Shown here: positions 1 through 6,246 of the stretch, in pieces
Layout: each line of letters begins with the position of its first letter
Position numbering within the stretch: position 1 is the stretch's first letter
Origin: Flavobacterium sp.
GTDB taxonomy: Bacteria; Bacteroidota; Bacteroidia; Flavobacteriales; Flavobacteriaceae
NCBI GenBank assembly: GCA_023253295.1
Contig: JALRGZ010000340.1
Location: 1 to 6,571 of the forward strand
Direction: 5' to 3'
DNA: 6,571 nucleotides
Position numbers and translations under genes: made by a program
Notes under the pieces: model-generated
What the model was told of the DNA's origin: nothing
Database searches by the model: none
What the model saw: the letters and a program-made list of their open reading frames with translations, nothing else

Positions 1-1423
1 AGTGGTTCGTAGGCTCATCCATCAAAAGAACATTGATAGGCTGTAATAACAATTTACACAATGCCAAACGGTTTCGCTCTCCTCCTGAAAGCACTTTCAC
101 TTTCTTTTCTACATCATCACCACGGAACAGGAAAGAACCTAACATATCACGCACTTTAGAACGATTGCTATCTAATGCAGCGTCTTCCATAGTTTGTAAC
201 AGAGTGATTTCACCATCTAAATATTCTGCCTGATTTTGGGCAAAATATCCTAATTGCACATTATGTCCTAATTTGATGTTTCCTTCGTATTCAAATTCGT
301 TAACCAAGGCTTTTATAAAAGTTGATTTTCCCTGACCATTTTGTCCCACAAAAGCAATCTTGCTCCCACGTTCTACCAATAAAGAAATGTCTTTTAAAAT
401 TGTTTTATCGCCGTAAGCTTTGGTTACATTTTCAGCTTCGATAACCACTTTTCCTGGTTCTTTAGAAACTGGAAACGAAATATTCATTACCGAATTATCG
501 TCTTCATCTACTTCAATACGTTCTACTTTATCCAGTTTTTTGATTAAAGACTGCGCCATTGAAGATTTAGTCGCACTATAACGGAATCTGTCAATCAGTT
601 TTTGAGTTTCTTCAATTTTTTTCTGCTGATTTTTCTGGGTAGCCAATTGTTTTTCACGAAGCTCTTCACGTAATTCTAAATATTGCGAATACGGCTTGTT
701 GAAATCATAAGCCTTTCCTAATGAAATTTCGATAGTTCTATTGGTTACATTATCCAGAAACATTTTATCGTGCGACACAATTACCACCACTCCCGGATAA
801 TTACGAAGGAAATTTTCTAACCAAATGATACTTTCGATATCCAAGTGGTTCGTAGGCTCATCCAGTAATAACACATCGTTATTTTGCAATAATAATTTAG
901 CCAACTCGATACGCATTCTCCATCCACCCGAAAAAGTCTCCGTTTGATTGTTGAAAACCTCTCTTTTAAAACCTAAACCTAAAAGAATTTTCTCGGTATC
1001 GCCCACATAGTTATAACCACCTAGTAATTCAAAACGATGAGTGTAATCGGATAGATCTTCGATGATTTTTCCATACTCTTCACTTTCATAATCGGTACGG
1101 GTGACCAATTGATGATTGATTTCTTCTAATTTTTTTTCTACAATTTTAATTTCGGTAAAAGCTTCATAAGCTTCCTCAAGAACCGTTCTTCCTCTTTCAA
1201 AATCAATATCCTGACGCAGGAATCCCATGCGGATATCTTTCTCCTGAGAAATTACTCCTGAATCGGGTTTGAAATCACCGGCCAGCATTTTTAACATGGT
1301 CGATTTTCCGGCACCATTTTTTCCAACCAAACCAACTCTATCTCCAGCTCCTAATCGAAAGGTTACTTCTTCAAACAAATAAGTACCACCAAAAGAAACC
1401 GATAAATTGTGAATATTAAGCAT
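1..1423 (-). CDS. ABC-F family ATP-binding protein (C-terminus beyond window)
   Basis: The reading frame opens at ATG 1421-1423 and runs uninterrupted for 474 codons to the window edge. It holds two ABC nucleotide-binding domains and no membrane segments. NBD1 has Walker A GKNGAGKST (residues 34-42), signature SGGWRMR (165-171), Walker B ending in LLLDEPTNHLD (185-195) and the H-loop SHD (217-219). A charged, helical inter-domain linker (about 235-295) matches the ABC_tran_Xtn type. NBD2 has Walker A GQNGQGKST (360-368), signature LSGGERNR (445-452) and DEPTNH at the cut. ABC-F proteins are soluble ATPases, mostly ribosome-associated translation factors or antibiotic-protection proteins; the substrate of this one cannot be told from sequence. 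Family members in Bacteroidota are about 540 residues from memory, so roughly 70 are missing. It is transcribed divergently from the DUF983 gene. Family assignment is firm; the exact subfamily (Uup-, YheS- or YdiF-like) is not resolved. Confidence 0.93.
   Translation of the reverse strand, partial: MLNIHNLSVSFGGTYLFEEVTFRLGAGDRVGLVGKNGAGKSTMLKMLAGDFKPDSGVISQEKDIRMGFLRQDIDFERGRTVLEEAYEAFTEIKIVEKKLEEINHQLVTRTDYESEEYGKIIEDLSDYTHRFELLGGYNYVGDTEKILLGLGFKREVFNNQTETFSGGWRMRIELAKLLLQNNDVLLLDEPTNHLDIESIIWLENFLRNYPGVVVIVSHDKMFLDNVTNRTIEISLGKAYDFNKPYSQYLELREELREKQLATQKNQQKKIEETQKLIDRFRYSATKSSMAQSLIKKLDKVERIEVDEDDNSVMNISFPVSKEPGKVVIEAENVTKAYGDKTILKDISLLVERGSKIAFVGQNGQGKSTFIKALVNEFEYEGNIKLGHNVQLGYFAQNQAEYLDGEITLLQTMEDAALDSNRSKVRDMLGSFLFRGDDVEKKVKVLSGGERNRLALCKLLLQPINVLLMDEPTNH
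844..864. repeat. 21-bp exact intragenic repeat encoding the ABC-F Walker B/D-loop (second copy at 1-21)
   Basis: The 21 bases at 844-864 recur identically at 1-21. Both encode DEPTNH plus flanking bases, one in each nucleotide-binding domain of the same gene. Protein conservation explains most of it, but the same synonymous codons are used throughout. The left copy begins exactly at the window edge, so its full extent is not visible. Confidence 0.8.
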
Positions 1424-1444
1424 ATTTTTGTGACTATTGTTACA

Positions 1445-1473
1445 TTGGTACTTTCACTAAAAATGTACCTTTA
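1445..1473 (+). promoter_or_regulatory. Weak candidate promoter for the DUF983 gene
   Basis: On the plus strand, TTG (1445-1447), an 18-base spacer and TACCTTTA (1466-1473) approximate the Bacteroidota consensus. The -7-like element is only 16 bases before the ATG at 1490, giving a leader of about ten bases. The second copy of the tandem repeat starts at the first base of the -7-like element. An alternative promoter inside the ABC-F gene cannot be excluded. Confidence 0.25.
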
Positions 1474-1482
1474 CTAAAAATT
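1449..1482. repeat. 17-bp imperfect tandem repeat in a divergent intergenic region
   Basis: Bases 1449-1465 (TACTTTCACTAAAAATG) are followed directly by 1466-1482 (TACCTTTACTAAAAATT), matching at 14 of 17 positions. The pair lies between the ABC-F start (1423) and the DUF983 start (1490). A short inverted repeat, GGTAC at 1447-1451 and GTACC at 1465-1469, is superimposed. The repeat could place two copies of a promoter-like or operator-like element next to each other, or it could be a simple local duplication in AT-rich DNA. No function is shown. Confidence 0.6.
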
Positions 1483-1490
1483 TTTGCAAA
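1460..1490 (-). promoter_or_regulatory. Candidate Bacteroidota-type promoter for the ABC-F gene
   Basis: On the minus strand, TTTG (1490-1487) is followed after 19 bases by TACATTTT (1467-1460). This resembles the Flavobacterium consensus of TTTG or TTG, a 17-19 bp spacer, and TAnnTTTG, missing only the final G. It lies 36 bases upstream of the ABC-F ATG. Its -33 part overlaps the first base of the ATG of the divergent DUF983 gene. The call rests on motif match only. Confidence 0.4.
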
Positions 1491-1870
1491 TGTTAAAAAA
1501 AGGATCCAAACTAAATAGTATTTTAACAGGAACTTGTCCGAAATGCCAAAATGAAAGCATGTATGAAGACAAAAACCCATTTAATATCACTAAGGTTTTA
1601 AAAATGAACCCTAAATGTTCCCATTGTGGTTTTGTATATCAAATAGAACCATCCTTTTTCTATGGAGCTATGTACGTAAGTTATGCGCTAAATGTAGCGA
1701 TAGGAATCGCCACATTTATTATTTCTTATGTTTTTCTTGGGGCGTCTATCAAAACAGCATTTATAGCTATTGTTGCTACACTTACTGTACTGGGCACTTT
1801 AGTATTAAGGTGGTCAAGAAACATATACATCAATATGTTTGTGCACTATGACCCCAATTACAAAGCCTAA
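1490..1870 (+). CDS. DUF983 family small membrane protein
   Basis: The product has 126 residues. A hydrophilic N-terminus carries two Cys pairs, CPKC (16-19) and CSHCG (43-47), arranged like a zinc ribbon. Two hydrophobic segments follow, about 59-83 and 87-106, and then a short tail. This layout (CPxC, CxxCG, conserved FFYGAMY before the first membrane helix) is the DUF983 pattern. Function is unknown; the Cys pairs suggest metal binding on a membrane-anchored domain. I start at ATG 1490 rather than at the in-frame TTG 1484, because the ATG gives the family-like beginning MLKKGSKL and lies behind an A-rich CTAAAAA stretch (1474-1480). The gene is divergent from the ABC-F gene and converges with the oxidoreductase gene without any intergenic base. 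Confidence 0.85.
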   Translation: MLKKGSKLNSILTGTCPKCQNESMYEDKNPFNITKVLKMNPKCSHCGFVYQIEPSFFYGAMYVSYALNVAIGIATFIISYVFLGASIKTAFIAIVATLTVLGTLVLRWSRNIYINMFVHYDPNYKA

Positions 1871-1886
1871 CTAGCTTTTTCGTTTT
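1862..1886 (+). terminator. Weak possible terminator overlapping both convergent stop codons
   Basis: AAAGC (1862-1866) and GCTTT (1874-1878) can pair around a 7-base loop, followed by further T-rich sequence (TTCGTTTT). The stem has only five base pairs, so termination would be inefficient. It spans the DUF983 stop (1868-1870) and the oxidoreductase stop (1871-1873). No better terminator is visible for either gene. Confidence 0.25.
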
Positions 1887-2923
1887 ACAAATCGGCTACT
1901 ATTTATTTCTTTAGATAAAGGAACTCCTTTTTCTATATTTTCAAATAAAGCTTTTGCCATTGCAGGACCAAGCATCACTCCTCTAGTACCTAAACCATTT
2001 AATACATGGACAGAGTTACTACTAGGATGCGTTCCTACTATAGGTCTTCGATCTCTTACTGTAGGTCGAACACCTGCAAAATGAGATACGATTTCGAAAT
2101 CGCAATTGATAATTTCCTTGATACGCTCTACCAATTCTTGTTTACCTTCTTCAGTTGGCAAATCGGTTTTGTCTTTCCAATTGTAGGTTGCTCCTACTTT
2201 GAATAAACCATCTCCCAACGGAAGTATAAACACACTGGTATTCACAATTACATCCAAATCCAAATCGGGTGCTTTTATAATAAACAATTCGCCTTTAGTT
2301 CCATCCAAAGGCAAATGATTAAAATAAGGATTAGCATGCAAACCAAAACCCTCGGCAAAAATGATATGTTTGGCTTCAATATGTTTATATCGAATACCAT
2401 CAGAAAGTATTTCTAAAGCCTGATAGTCGAAAGTTTCTTGCAATAAAAACTGTTCTTTAATTAAATACGCCTTGTATTGTTCCAATAAAGAGGCTGTATC
2501 TACATAACCCGTATGCAAAACTTCGCCATAATCAAAAGGCGAATCAATACCAACATATTTTTTTTTGATAATGGTATTGGACAAAAAAGGAGCTAAAGCG
2601 GGTTTATCAGATGCGGCAAACCAATTATTTTGTTCTTCGATAGAAAAGAATTTACGCAAAATAGGCTTCTTAAAATCAACCGTCACTGGAATTTTGAGCT
2701 TCAAATGAGCGTAAAATTGATTCATTAACTCCAATTGCTCCTGAGCCTGCCAAACTTCACTAAAACGCTTTAAAATAACAGGATTGTATAATCCTCCTGC
2801 AATTTTGGATGAATTTTGAGATTCATCACTTAACACCAAAATGTTTTTGTTATTAGCTAAAGCTACTTCAGCAAAAGAAATTCCAGCTAATCCACAACCT
2901 ACAATTAAATAATCGATCATCAT
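1871..2923 (-). CDS. FAD-dependent oxidoreductase, DAO family
   Basis: From ATG 2923 the product has 350 residues. The N-terminus shows the dinucleotide-binding beta-alpha-beta fold, YLIVGCGLAG with GxGxxG at 9-14, and an acidic pair (D33-E34) near the end of the second strand. The C-terminus has the FAD-contact signature of DAO-fold enzymes: GVRPTVRDRRPIVG (284-297) and NGLGTRGV (309-316). There is no signal peptide or membrane helix, so it is probably cytoplasmic. Relatives include glycine/D-amino-acid oxidases, ThiO and the C-terminal domain of MnmC; nothing seen here selects a substrate. An in-frame TTG at 2929 would add two residues, but the ATG codons at 2923 and 2920 are better starts. 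It lies downstream of the gldN terminator and appears to have its own promoter, so it is a neighbour of the gld operon and not clearly a member. Confidence 0.88.
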   Translation of the reverse strand: MMIDYLIVGCGLAGISFAEVALANNKNILVLSDESQNSSKIAGGLYNPVILKRFSEVWQAQEQLELMNQFYAHLKLKIPVTVDFKKPILRKFFSIEEQNNWFAASDKPALAPFLSNTIIKKKYVGIDSPFDYGEVLHTGYVDTASLLEQYKAYLIKEQFLLQETFDYQALEILSDGIRYKHIEAKHIIFAEGFGLHANPYFNHLPLDGTKGELFIIKAPDLDLDVIVNTSVFILPLGDGLFKVGATYNWKDKTDLPTEEGKQELVERIKEIINCDFEIVSHFAGVRPTVRDRRPIVGTHPSSNSVHVLNGLGTRGVMLGPAMAKALFENIEKGVPLSKEINSSRFVKRKS

Positions 2924-2937
2924 TTTCAAATAAAGGA

Positions 2938-2945
2938 CAAAAATA
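2938..2945 (-). promoter_or_regulatory. Candidate -7 promoter element for the oxidoreductase gene
   Basis: TATTTTTG on the minus strand matches the Bacteroidota -7 consensus TAnnTTTG exactly. It lies 14 bases upstream of the chosen ATG (2923), implying a leader of about ten bases. No TTG is found at the usual 17-19 base distance; that position falls inside the gldN terminator hairpin. The oxidoreductase may alternatively depend on read-through from gldN. Confidence 0.4.
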
Positions 2946-2953
2946 CATAAAAC

Positions 2954-2984
2954 AAAAAACTCCTACCATCAGGTAAGAGTTTTT
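2954..2984 (-). terminator. Intrinsic terminator of the gldKLMN transcript
   Basis: Read on the minus strand, ACTCTTACC (2980-2972), loop TGAT (2971-2968) and GGTAGGAGT (2967-2959) form a nine-pair stem with one G-U wobble, followed by a T tract (2959-2954). On the plus strand the wobble becomes a C-A mismatch, which argues that the element acts on minus-strand RNA. It sits about 20 bases after the gldN stop codon, the expected place for the end of the gld operon. A-runs ahead of the stem could extend pairing with the T tract. Confidence 0.85.
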
Positions 2985-3003
2985 ATATAAGTTAGAATGG
3001 AAA

Positions 3004-3897
3004 TTAATAATTCCACATATCGGATTCAAAATCACGAATTTTCTCCTTAACACGCTCTGCTTCTAACAATTGATTTTGAGCATTATCTTTCATGTATTCT
3101 TTAATTTCTCTATCGCCATATACATTTTCTTCTTTGTATATCACGCTATTGAAACGTCTAGCATTAAGAATTTGATCAAAAGAAATTGGCATAGCCGAAT
3201 TTTTATTGTTGAAAGATTTAGCTTCATGCAAAACCTCTCTAGCATCTGGGAAGAAAATCCAGAATAATTCAATATAATCTTTCTCTTCACTATTCATCGT
3301 GTACACATCAGGCGTAACTGGACAGATAGCTAAAAGACGGTACTTTAATTCGCTTTGACGTTTATCAAAATACCAGAAACCTTTAATCTTATATTGCGTA
3401 ACATCCTGAGCTGTTAAATCAGATCTCATAATGTATTCTTCAGATATTTTTTGTCCAGCATTAATTTGCTCTCTACCGGCATCTGTAGTATCAATTCTAC
3501 TTAAAGAAGCTTGAATATCTTTATAGGTCTTTTTAGTATTAAAATAACTATCCGCATAAACCTCAGTGATACGTTCTTCTTTAATAGCTCTGGTCAAAAC
3601 ATCATACAATGAACGTCTGTCAGGACCAATGTTTGCAGTATCTATTGGAAAATAAAGTGGAAAGTTAATTCGTTCACTTAAATCAATAATTTCCCAAACC
3701 ATTTTACCCATCAAAACATCTCTATCATGTACATAACCATAAGCCAAAGGTTTATCGTTATCTGAGATTTGCTGTGCTTTAGTTTTTAAACCAATTTCTT
3801 CAGGAATTCTAGCATTCAACAAATTAGACTGAGCATAAGAAGCTACTCCTCCAATTAAAGCGATTGCCATTATCAAAAAATTTCTCATATTCATCAT
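3004..3897 (-). CDS. gldN: GldN, T9SS / gliding motility periplasmic ring protein
   Basis: The product has 297 residues. It opens with a Sec signal peptide: Met-rich basic start, hydrophobic core about 7-19, and probable cleavage after SYA at residue 22, just before Gln23. The mature protein is hydrophilic and matches GldN/PorN in its conserved segments, such as VWEIIDLSERINFPLYFP, GFWYFDKRQSELKYRLL and ELFWIFFPDAREVL. GldN works with the lipoprotein GldK as a ring on the periplasmic side of the outer membrane, coupling the GldLM motor to the secretion translocon. The gene lies 48 bases after gldM, with no terminator between them. Start codons at 3897, 3894 and 3888 are all possible and change only the signal peptide N-terminus. 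No second gldN copy (gldO) follows; the operon terminator comes next. Confidence 0.95.
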   Translation of the reverse strand: MMNMRNFLIMAIALIGGVASYAQSNLLNARIPEEIGLKTKAQQISDNDKPLAYGYVHDRDVLMGKMVWEIIDLSERINFPLYFPIDTANIGPDRRSLYDVLTRAIKEERITEVYADSYFNTKKTYKDIQASLSRIDTTDAGREQINAGQKISEEYIMRSDLTAQDVTQYKIKGFWYFDKRQSELKYRLLAICPVTPDVYTMNSEEKDYIELFWIFFPDAREVLHEAKSFNNKNSAMPISFDQILNARRFNSVIYKEENVYGDREIKEYMKDNAQNQLLEAERVKEKIRDFESDMWNY

Positions 3898-3945
3898 AGT
3901 ATCATTAATAAGAATTGATTTAAACTTCTGGGTAAAAAATATTTT

Positions 3946-5484
3946 TTATTGAATTTCAAAAATTACTGGAGCTGTTCTTGGTAACAAATAATTACCTGCT
4001 CCTACTAATTTAGTTTTGATTTCAGAGATAGTAACTTGGTCACCTCTTACTGCCTTAGACAAAACTGATTTACATTGTGCATTTAATTTATTACCTGAAA
4101 CTACTACTGTAGACTGACCTGTAACTTTTAAATTAAACCCAACAACTTCAAGATTAACATCAAAATCAAAATCAACTAATTTAGCACCAACTGTCGCAAT
4201 TTCAAGGTTAGATTTAGGCCCTTTTACAACACCCATTTCCCCTCTAATTGTTCCTGTTGGACCAGGAATACCTTTAATTCTAAATACTCTTTTATCTGAA
4301 ACAGTTTGTCCATTAGGTAATTTACCAGTAACATTAATTACTACCTCATTACCTCCTTGCGGACTCATCACATATTTTCCATTTCCAACTTTAGACAAAC
4401 CTGGAGCGGAAGCATTTACATCTTTATCTGAAATACCAGCGAATGATACAGAGATTGGATTTGTAACTCCTCTATACACTACGTTCATTTTATCAGCAGA
4501 AATAGTCGCTGAATTTGGCTTAGGAACAACTACATATTTCCCTGAGAATTTCAAAGGAATTGTTTTTCCATCTTCTGTAAAAGTAAATTGACCGCCAATT
4601 GTTTGCTCTCCAACACCACCTGCAGTTAATGAAATCATAGCTTGACCGTTAACAATTTTACCAGGACCTGAGAAACCAGATGGTTTAGTATTTTCATCGT
4701 AACGCCCTAAAACTACTTTTCCTGTAACTTGCTCTCCTTGAAAATAAGCATTTTTGTCTAAAACTACAATTGCCTGGTAGTTGCTGTAAGAAGCTGCTTC
4801 AACCGCCGCTTTGCCTAAAGCAATACTGTACACATCAGACTCTATTTTGTTAATATCATTTTGCCAAGAAGAAAGTTTTGCAACAGTAGCAATAGCTGGA
4901 AAACCTTTGAAGTGGTAAGACAAATATTTATCTTTTAAACCTTCTTTGTTTTTAACATCGGAAAGGTCGAATTTCTCCTCTACCTCTTTAATAATTCCAC
5001 TGTATTTTTTTTCTGTACCTAACGTAGCTTTAATATCTGCTTTGTACTTTTCTATAGTGGCAACAATTTCTTTTCCTTTTTTAGAATAACCTTCTCCTGT
5101 AAACCAATCATCAACATTATCACCTTTATCCATATCTTCATAAGGTAATTTTCCTGTTTCTGGATTCGTTTCAAAACCTTTAGTAGCTTGCTCTTTTAAA
5201 GAGTTGATATAGTTGTAAAAGTTGTCCGTAATTGTTTTTACTTTATGAGCTGTTGCTGATGCTACAGCAAATTCTCCTTTCGCCTCTGCTGCTTTGCTAT
5301 CAAGCGCAGTTAACATTTGATCATTGGTTTGTTTTGAACTAGCATTTGAACTTTCAAATTTTTCGTTCATTAATCCGAAACCTGATATTACTTCTTTCGA
5401 AACATTCATTGCCAACATAGCAATGAAAACCAAATACATCAGGTTAATCATCTTCTGTCTAGGGGTAAGTTTTCCTCCTGCCAT
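3946..5484 (-). CDS. gldM: GldM, T9SS / gliding motor periplasmic shaft subunit
   Basis: The product has 512 residues, close to the usual length of about 515. The short cytoplasmic N-terminus MAGGKLTPRQK is followed by one membrane helix (about 12-34) and a long periplasmic part. By comparison with known structures, that part divides into a helical D1 domain (about 36-224) and three beta-rich domains D2, D3 and D4 to the C-terminus. GldM forms a dimer whose membrane helices sit inside a GldL pentamer. Proton flow is thought to rotate it, and the periplasmic end contacts the GldK/GldN ring. Arg9 and Tyr17, reported as important in the F. johnsoniae motor, are both present. The gene lies 55 bases downstream of gldL on the same strand, with an A-rich leader (TTATTAGAAAAT) and no Shine-Dalgarno sequence. 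No frame disruption is seen. Confidence 0.97.
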   Translation of the reverse strand: MAGGKLTPRQKMINLMYLVFIAMLAMNVSKEVISGFGLMNEKFESSNASSKQTNDQMLTALDSKAAEAKGEFAVASATAHKVKTITDNFYNYINSLKEQATKGFETNPETGKLPYEDMDKGDNVDDWFTGEGYSKKGKEIVATIEKYKADIKATLGTEKKYSGIIKEVEEKFDLSDVKNKEGLKDKYLSYHFKGFPAIATVAKLSSWQNDINKIESDVYSIALGKAAVEAASYSNYQAIVVLDKNAYFQGEQVTGKVVLGRYDENTKPSGFSGPGKIVNGQAMISLTAGGVGEQTIGGQFTFTEDGKTIPLKFSGKYVVVPKPNSATISADKMNVVYRGVTNPISVSFAGISDKDVNASAPGLSKVGNGKYVMSPQGGNEVVINVTGKLPNGQTVSDKRVFRIKGIPGPTGTIRGEMGVVKGPKSNLEIATVGAKLVDFDFDVNLEVVGFNLKVTGQSTVVVSGNKLNAQCKSVLSKAVRGDQVTISEIKTKLVGAGNYLLPRTAPVIFEIQ

Positions 5485-5539
5485 ATTTTCTAATAATTAG
5501 TTGGGGTAGTTTTTTTTAATAATCTTCAGAACTTAATTA

Positions 5540-6187
5540 TTATCCTTTATTGCTCATTGCAGAAAGCATTCCTCCATAAACTTGGTTCAATGATGAAATA
5601 TTAGCTGTCATCGATTGCATTTGCTCTTTTAATTTAGCAGCATTTTCAGCAATTTCTTTATTAGCCTCAGCATTTCTTGAAGCGCTGTCTAATTGTACTT
5701 TATATAAATTATTTAAAGCTTCCATTTGAGCAGCAGCTGTAGATAATTCTTGGCTGTATTTTTGAGTAGCAGCAATTCCATCAGCAGCAGGAGCAATTCC
5801 TTTAGCAGCTGATTCGAAGTTCTTGATACTACTCCCTAAGCTTGCCATTAATTCACCATCAATTTTTGCTTCTTTAAGCATGTTATCTAACTTTTGAGAC
5901 AATAATCCTTGAGCCTCAGAAGCTGATTCTGTTTTCTTTTTGTTTGGGTTTGGCGTTCCATTAGCTAATTCAGGATAAACTAAAGTCCAATCCAATTCCG
6001 TATCTACTGGTTCAAATGCTGAAAGAGCAAAAATAAACGCCTCCGTTAATAGTCCAATAGAAAGCATCAAAGTACCTGTTAATGGTCCAATTTCAAAGTG
6101 AGTAATTTTAAAAAGAGCTCCAACAATTACTACTGCTGCTCCCATTCCGTATGCAAAATTCATTGCTTTTTTACCTAGTAATGCCAT
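5540..6187 (-). CDS. gldL: GldL, T9SS / gliding motor stator-like membrane subunit
   Basis: The product has 215 residues. Two membrane helices lie near the N-terminus (about 11-27 and 35-57), followed by a cytoplasmic tail. The tail, from about residue 90 to the end, is Ala-, Gln- and Glu-rich and likely coiled-coil. GldL forms a pentamer around the GldM dimer and provides the proton path that powers type IX secretion and gliding. Residues reported as functionally important in F. johnsoniae GldL (Tyr13, Lys27, His30, Glu49 and Glu59) are at exactly these positions here, which also supports the ATG at 6185-6187 as the start. The gene lies 59 bases after gldK and 55 before gldM, all on one strand. 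The leader AACTAAAATT before the ATG is the usual A-rich Bacteroidota type. Confidence 0.97.
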   Translation of the reverse strand: MALLGKKAMNFAYGMGAAVVIVGALFKITHFEIGPLTGTLMLSIGLLTEAFIFALSAFEPVDTELDWTLVYPELANGTPNPNKKKTESASEAQGLLSQKLDNMLKEAKIDGELMASLGSSIKNFESAAKGIAPAADGIAATQKYSQELSTAAAQMEALNNLYKVQLDSASRNAEANKEIAENAAKLKEQMQSMTANISSLNQVYGGMLSAMSNKG

Positions 6188-6246
6188 AATTTTAGTTTTA
6201 ATAGTTAGTGTAGGTTATTATAAATTTATTTAAGGGTATTTTTAAT

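Noticed and set aside
33..233. Plus-strand open frame of 66 codons
   Set aside because: It lies antisense to the ABC-F gene in the NBD2 region, has a low-complexity Ser/Arg/Asn-rich product and no family resemblance.
1615..1851. Plus-strand open frame of 78 codons
   Set aside because: It is another frame of the DUF983 gene; the DUF983 frame carries the conserved motifs.
2006..2206. Plus-strand open frame of 66 codons
   Set aside because: It is antisense to the conserved C-terminal part of the oxidoreductase and has no recognisable features.
2868..3053. Minus-strand open frame of 61 codons across the gldN/oxidoreductase junction
   Set aside because: It runs through the gldN 3' end, the terminator hairpin and the oxidoreductase start in a different frame; its product is Cys/Phe-rich noise.
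3070..3267. Plus-strand open frame of 65 codons with a hydrophobic stretch
   Set aside because: It is antisense to gldN. The hydrophobic stretch arises because AT-rich complement codons read as Phe and Ile.
3933..3948. Perfect 16-bp palindrome TAAAAAATATTTTTTA at the gldM stop codon, considered as a terminator or operator
   Set aside because: It consists only of A and T, would form a very unstable hairpin, and is easily met by chance in such AT-rich spacer DNA. It sits inside an operon that needs no stop here.
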